Positions 61,512-64,000 of a stretch of DNA of 64,000 nt are shown piece by piece. Each line of letters starts with the position of its first letter. Position 1 is the first letter of the stretch. The stretch comes from Planctomycetota bacterium (GTDB lineage: Bacteria; Planctomycetota; UBA1135; GCA-002686595). The position numbers were made by a program, and so were the translations under genes. The notes under the pieces were generated by a model. That model ran no database searches. It saw only the letters and a list, made by a program, of their open reading frames with translations, and was not told the DNA's origin. Where the stretch lies: positions 1-64,000 of the forward strand of contig DUDB01000012.1 in NCBI GenBank assembly GCA_012959525.1. The letters are read 5' to 3'.

Positions 61512-63065
61512 ATGAAGAGCATCTATCTCTCAACCGCCCTGCTCGGCCTGTGCACCATCGCCCACACCCAGGGCAACCTGCTTCAAACGCAGACCAACAT
61601 GGCGTTCGGCCTCCAAAGCAGCAACATCATCACCCTTAACGGCCCCTTTGTTCCCGGCCAGACCCTGGTGACGGACCTCGACCTGGCTGGCATGCCCGTC
61701 ACGATGGAGATGTCCCCCTTCTCCATTCGCTCCGCGGCTTTCAGCCTTACCGTCGCCGGTGCGGCAGGCGAGCGGGACGTCGACCCTGGGGATTTCCGGA
61801 CCTTGCGCGGGGCGATCCTGGAAGACCCCGGTAGCGTGGTTGCCGGCTCCCTGATGGACGATGGCCTTTATGCGCGCATCAGCCTCACCAGTGGAGACGA
61901 CTATTGGCTTGAGCCCCTTGTGGCACGCGTCCCCGGAGCGGCCTCCAACCAGTACGTGCTCTACCACAATGATGACACCATCAGCCGCGTCGGCACCTGT
62001 GGTGCCGATCGATTGGCTGACAACGACCCCAAGATCATGCCCCCCCCTGGCGGCAACACCTACACGATGGGCATGCACTACACCGCCGATCTCGGTATCG
62101 ATAGTGATTTCAAGTTCTATCAGTCGTACGGAAACCCCTCGAAGGTGAAGAACCGCATCGAGCTCGTCATCAACACGATGGACGTGCAGTACGAACGCGA
62201 CGTCGACATCACCCACCGGATCACGAAGATTATCGTTCGCACCTCGCAGGGGCCGTATACCTCAACAGACCCGGGCACACTGCTCAACCAGTTCCGCAGC
62301 GAGTGGAACAATAATCAGGGCAATATCAAGCGCGATGTGGCCCACCTCTTCACCGGCAAAAACCTAGACGGCAGCGTCATTGGGATTGCCTGGCTGGGCG
62401 TCATCTGCAGCAACAACTCGGGCTATGGCTTGGTCCAATCCAACTGCTGTGGATCGCTCAACTGCGCGGCGGACCTCTCCGCCCACGAATTGGGCCATAA
62501 CTGGAACGCGGGCCACTGCAGCTGTGGTGGCTACACCATGAACTCCAGCCTGACCTGTTCGAACCGGTTCCAACCCAACAGCACCATCCCCGGAATGATC
62601 TCCTATCGGAACTCCCGAGGCTGCATCGACGACCCCCTTGTGGGCGACGTACTCTTCGAAGACGACTTCGAGTCCGGCTCCTATAAGAGTGGCTGGAACT
62701 GCTCCACCAACTCGCGCTGCAAAATGCAGAAACTGGCGGCGTACAACAGCGCCTGGGGCGTGGCACTCAAGAAGATCGTCACCTTCGATCGCTCCGTGAG
62801 CACCGTCGGGTACGGCGGCGTCATGATCGTCTGCGCACAACGCAGCCAGAACTACGAATCCACGGAATTCGTCACCCTCGAGTGGTTCGACGGGTCCGCA
62901 TGGAACACCGCGGATCAGTGGCAGCAAAAAGGTTGGGCCGAGCGCTTCACAGCCCTCCCCTCAGCCGCCGGCAACAATGCGTCCTTCGCCGTGCGCTTCT
63001 CCTGTAACGCCAAGGGCAAGAAAGAGCGCACCAAGATCGACAACTTCGTCGTGGTGGGCAGCTAA
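61512..63065 (+). CDS. Reprolysin-like (M12B-type) secreted metalloprotease
   Basis: A 517-residue secreted zincin. Signal peptide (LSTALLGLCTIAHTQ), then a propeptide-like region with RGAILEDPGSVVAGSLMDDG and ISLTSGDDYWLEPL, closely resembling the ADAM/reprolysin prodomain pattern, ending YVLYHNDDTISRVGTCG. Cys163-Gly164 occupies the place of the cysteine switch. The catalytic site is H325-ELG-H329-NWNAG-H335, with Met-turn candidate GMISY. A Cys-rich zone surrounds it, and a beta-sandwich C-terminal domain of about 130 residues follows. A perfect terminator hairpin lies 51 bases downstream. The paralogue at 63296 continues the array. Confidence 0.88.
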   Translation: MKSIYLSTALLGLCTIAHTQGNLLQTQTNMAFGLQSSNIITLNGPFVPGQTLVTDLDLAGMPVTMEMSPFSIRSAAFSLTVAGAAGERDVDPGDFRTLRGAILEDPGSVVAGSLMDDGLYARISLTSGDDYWLEPLVARVPGAASNQYVLYHNDDTISRVGTCGADRLADNDPKIMPPPGGNTYTMGMHYTADLGIDSDFKFYQSYGNPSKVKNRIELVINTMDVQYERDVDITHRITKIIVRTSQGPYTSTDPGTLLNQFRSEWNNNQGNIKRDVAHLFTGKNLDGSVIGIAWLGVICSNNSGYGLVQSNCCGSLNCAADLSAHELGHNWNAGHCSCGGYTMNSSLTCSNRFQPNSTIPGMISYRNSRGCIDDPLVGDVLFEDDFESGSYKSGWNCSTNSRCKMQKLAAYNSAWGVALKKIVTFDRSVSTVGYGGVMIVCAQRSQNYESTEFVTLEWFDGSAWNTADQWQQKGWAERFTALPSAAGNNASFAVRFSCNAKGKKERTKIDNFVVVGS

Positions 63066-63116
63066 CCCGGAGCCACCCAACTCGGGTGCCGACAGCGGGC
63101 GCCCATGGATCCTCCA

Positions 63117-63158
63117 AGCCCCCCCTGGTCTCATTTTGAGGGCAGGGGGGGCTCTTTA
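63117..63158 (+). terminator. Intrinsic terminator after the first metalloprotease gene
   Basis: AGCCCCCCCTG at 63117-63127 pairs perfectly with CAGGGGGGGCT at 63143-63153 (11-base stem, 15-base loop), followed by CTTTATT. It is the only clear factor-independent terminator seen in the window and separates the two paralogous protease genes into different transcripts. Confidence 0.85.
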
Positions 63159-63295
63159 TTAGCCCTACGCGGTCTCCCTGCCGGCATCCGAAGGGCAATC
63201 CGGGGGAACACTCGCGCTCCTCCCATCGTCGTATGTACCCTGTGCGGCGTCCCCGACTCTCTGACCCCCGGGCCTTCAAGCCCCAACTAGCAACC

Positions 63296-64000
63296 ATGCA
63301 ACTAACTCCCCTCAAGCGGTTCCTGCCCCTTTCAGCAGCGTTATGCCTAACAGGCCTCGTTGGCGCACAGGACAACCTTGTCCACGTCCAAGCCAACATG
63401 GCCCTCGGCCTTGAAGACAGCCAGCTCATTCGCATCAATCAACCGATGTCCGTTGGATCCAATATCCTGCTCCAAGTGGACCTGGGTGGCCTTCCGATGA
63501 CGCTGGATCTCGCCCCCCAGTCCGTCAGGACATCCGGATTCAAGGTCGTGCTGATCGGTGAAGACGGCGTGGAGCAAGCCATTGAGTCCGGGCCCGTCCG
63601 CACACTCTGGGGCTCCGTCCTGGAAGACCCCGGCAGCATTGTCAGCGCAAGCCTCCTCGATGATGGCCTGTACGCTCGCATCAGCCTGTCCAGCGGAGAC
63701 GACTACTGGCTTCAGCCCATTGCCTCCAAAGTTCGTAACGCCGCTCCCACGGACTACGTTCTCTACCACAACGACGACACGATTGACGTTTCTCGCCGTT
63801 GCGGAAGCGACCTCCTCAAGGACCAGATTCCCGAGCCCGAAACCACCGGTGGCGGAACCACCTACGGCCCTGGCACGTTCTGGATCTGCGAGATTGGATG
63901 CGACACCGATGCCAACTACTACAACGACTATGGTAGCGCCGCGGCGGTGCAGGCCCGGATCGAATCGGTCGTCAACGGTCTGAACGTCCAATACCTCCGG
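63296..64000 (+). CDS. Reprolysin-like metalloprotease paralogue, cut by the right edge
   Basis: 235 codons from ATG 63296 run open to the window end. A signal peptide (FLPLSAALCLTGLVGAQD) is followed by a region aligning throughout with the N-terminus of the preceding protease: QANMALGLEDSQLI, WGSVLEDPGSIVSASLLDDG, ARISLSSGDDYWLQP and YVLYHNDDTIDVSRRCG. Cys169-Gly170 matches the candidate cysteine-switch CG. The catalytic domain has not yet begun at the cut, so zinc ligands cannot be checked. It is separated from its neighbour by 230 bases including a terminator, so it has its own promoter. Confidence 0.88.
   Translation, partial: MQLTPLKRFLPLSAALCLTGLVGAQDNLVHVQANMALGLEDSQLIRINQPMSVGSNILLQVDLGGLPMTLDLAPQSVRTSGFKVVLIGEDGVEQAIESGPVRTLWGSVLEDPGSIVSASLLDDGLYARISLSSGDDYWLQPIASKVRNAAPTDYVLYHNDDTIDVSRRCGSDLLKDQIPEPETTGGGTTYGPGTFWICEIGCDTDANYYNDYGSAAAVQARIESVVNGLNVQYLR

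Noticed and set aside
1-64000. tRNA genes, rRNA, CRISPR arrays, insertion sequences and prophage
   Set aside because: No repeat-spacer arrays, transposase or integrase motifs, or cloverleaf-like sequences were noticed, and intergenic gaps are all under about 200 bases except the 230-base gap between the two protease genes.

Overview
The window is GC-rich, tightly packed bacterial chromosome: 45 protein-coding genes (two of them cut by the window edges), no rRNA, tRNA, CRISPR array or insertion sequence that I can see, and no gene-free stretch longer than about 200 bases. The gene types point to a planctomycete-like member of the PVC bacteria. These include exported Gfo/Idh/MocA oxidoreductases with twin-arginine signals, a Cys-type sulfatase, SUMF1-domain, PQQ-type and LamG proteins, a double-length UvrA, and many lipoproteins. 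This assignment is inference from gene content only.

Layout. 1-138 holds the AT-rich end of a gene running off the left edge, compositionally unlike the rest. 193-11182 carries envelope and housekeeping genes: an FG-GAP repeat lipoprotein, a secreted protein of unknown function, a GT-C-type membrane glycosyltransferase, a PQQ-type propeller coupled to MsrA, a Ycf48-like propeller lipoprotein coupled to a zinc alcohol dehydrogenase, and an AI-2E family permease. 11208-18084 holds gdhA and an exported redox neighbourhood: two Tat-exported MocA-type oxidoreductases flank a divergent ApbE / SUMF1-domain pair, followed by a cytochrome b562-like protein. 18081-25273 is a four-gene operon on the minus strand with every junction overlapping: a 1381-residue PQQ/LamG/methyltransferase-like protein, a doubly membrane-anchored unknown protein, and a MacB/LolE-type permease with its ATPase. 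25338-29335 is a five-gene plus-strand operon for molybdate (or tungstate) uptake and pterin-cofactor sulfur chemistry, whose binding protein is a tandem ModA fusion. It is followed by a PhoD-like phosphatase and a SWIM/SNF2 helicase.

34436-53315 is a long minus-strand convoy. In transcription order it encodes an M28 peptidase, a PBP4-type D,D-carboxypeptidase, an inositol monophosphatase family protein, tandem-fused UvrA, XPB helicase, an XPB-partner-like protein, ThiE-like protein, a small S26-like protein, a fused amidase/exo-muramidase (AmiE-NamZ type) and a sulfatase. 53396-56175 pairs a PhnD-like binding protein with a hybrid histidine kinase. galE and aroA follow. From 58831 the plus strand carries purC-purE-mtnA (all overlapping) and then two paralogous reprolysin-like metalloproteases, the second cut by the right edge.

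How genes work together. The most coherent modules are (i) UvrA-XPB-partner, which looks like a co-translated nucleotide excision repair operon; (ii) the molybdate uptake plus MoaD/MoeB operon; (iii) the propeller/ABC exporter operon of unknown job; (iv) peptidoglycan turnover (PBP4, AmiE-NamZ); and (v) a periplasmic-binding-protein/hybrid-kinase sensory pair. All five convergent gene junctions overlap at their 3' ends, and most same-strand junctions are ATGA, GTGA, TTGA or TGATG overlaps, so translational coupling is the rule here.
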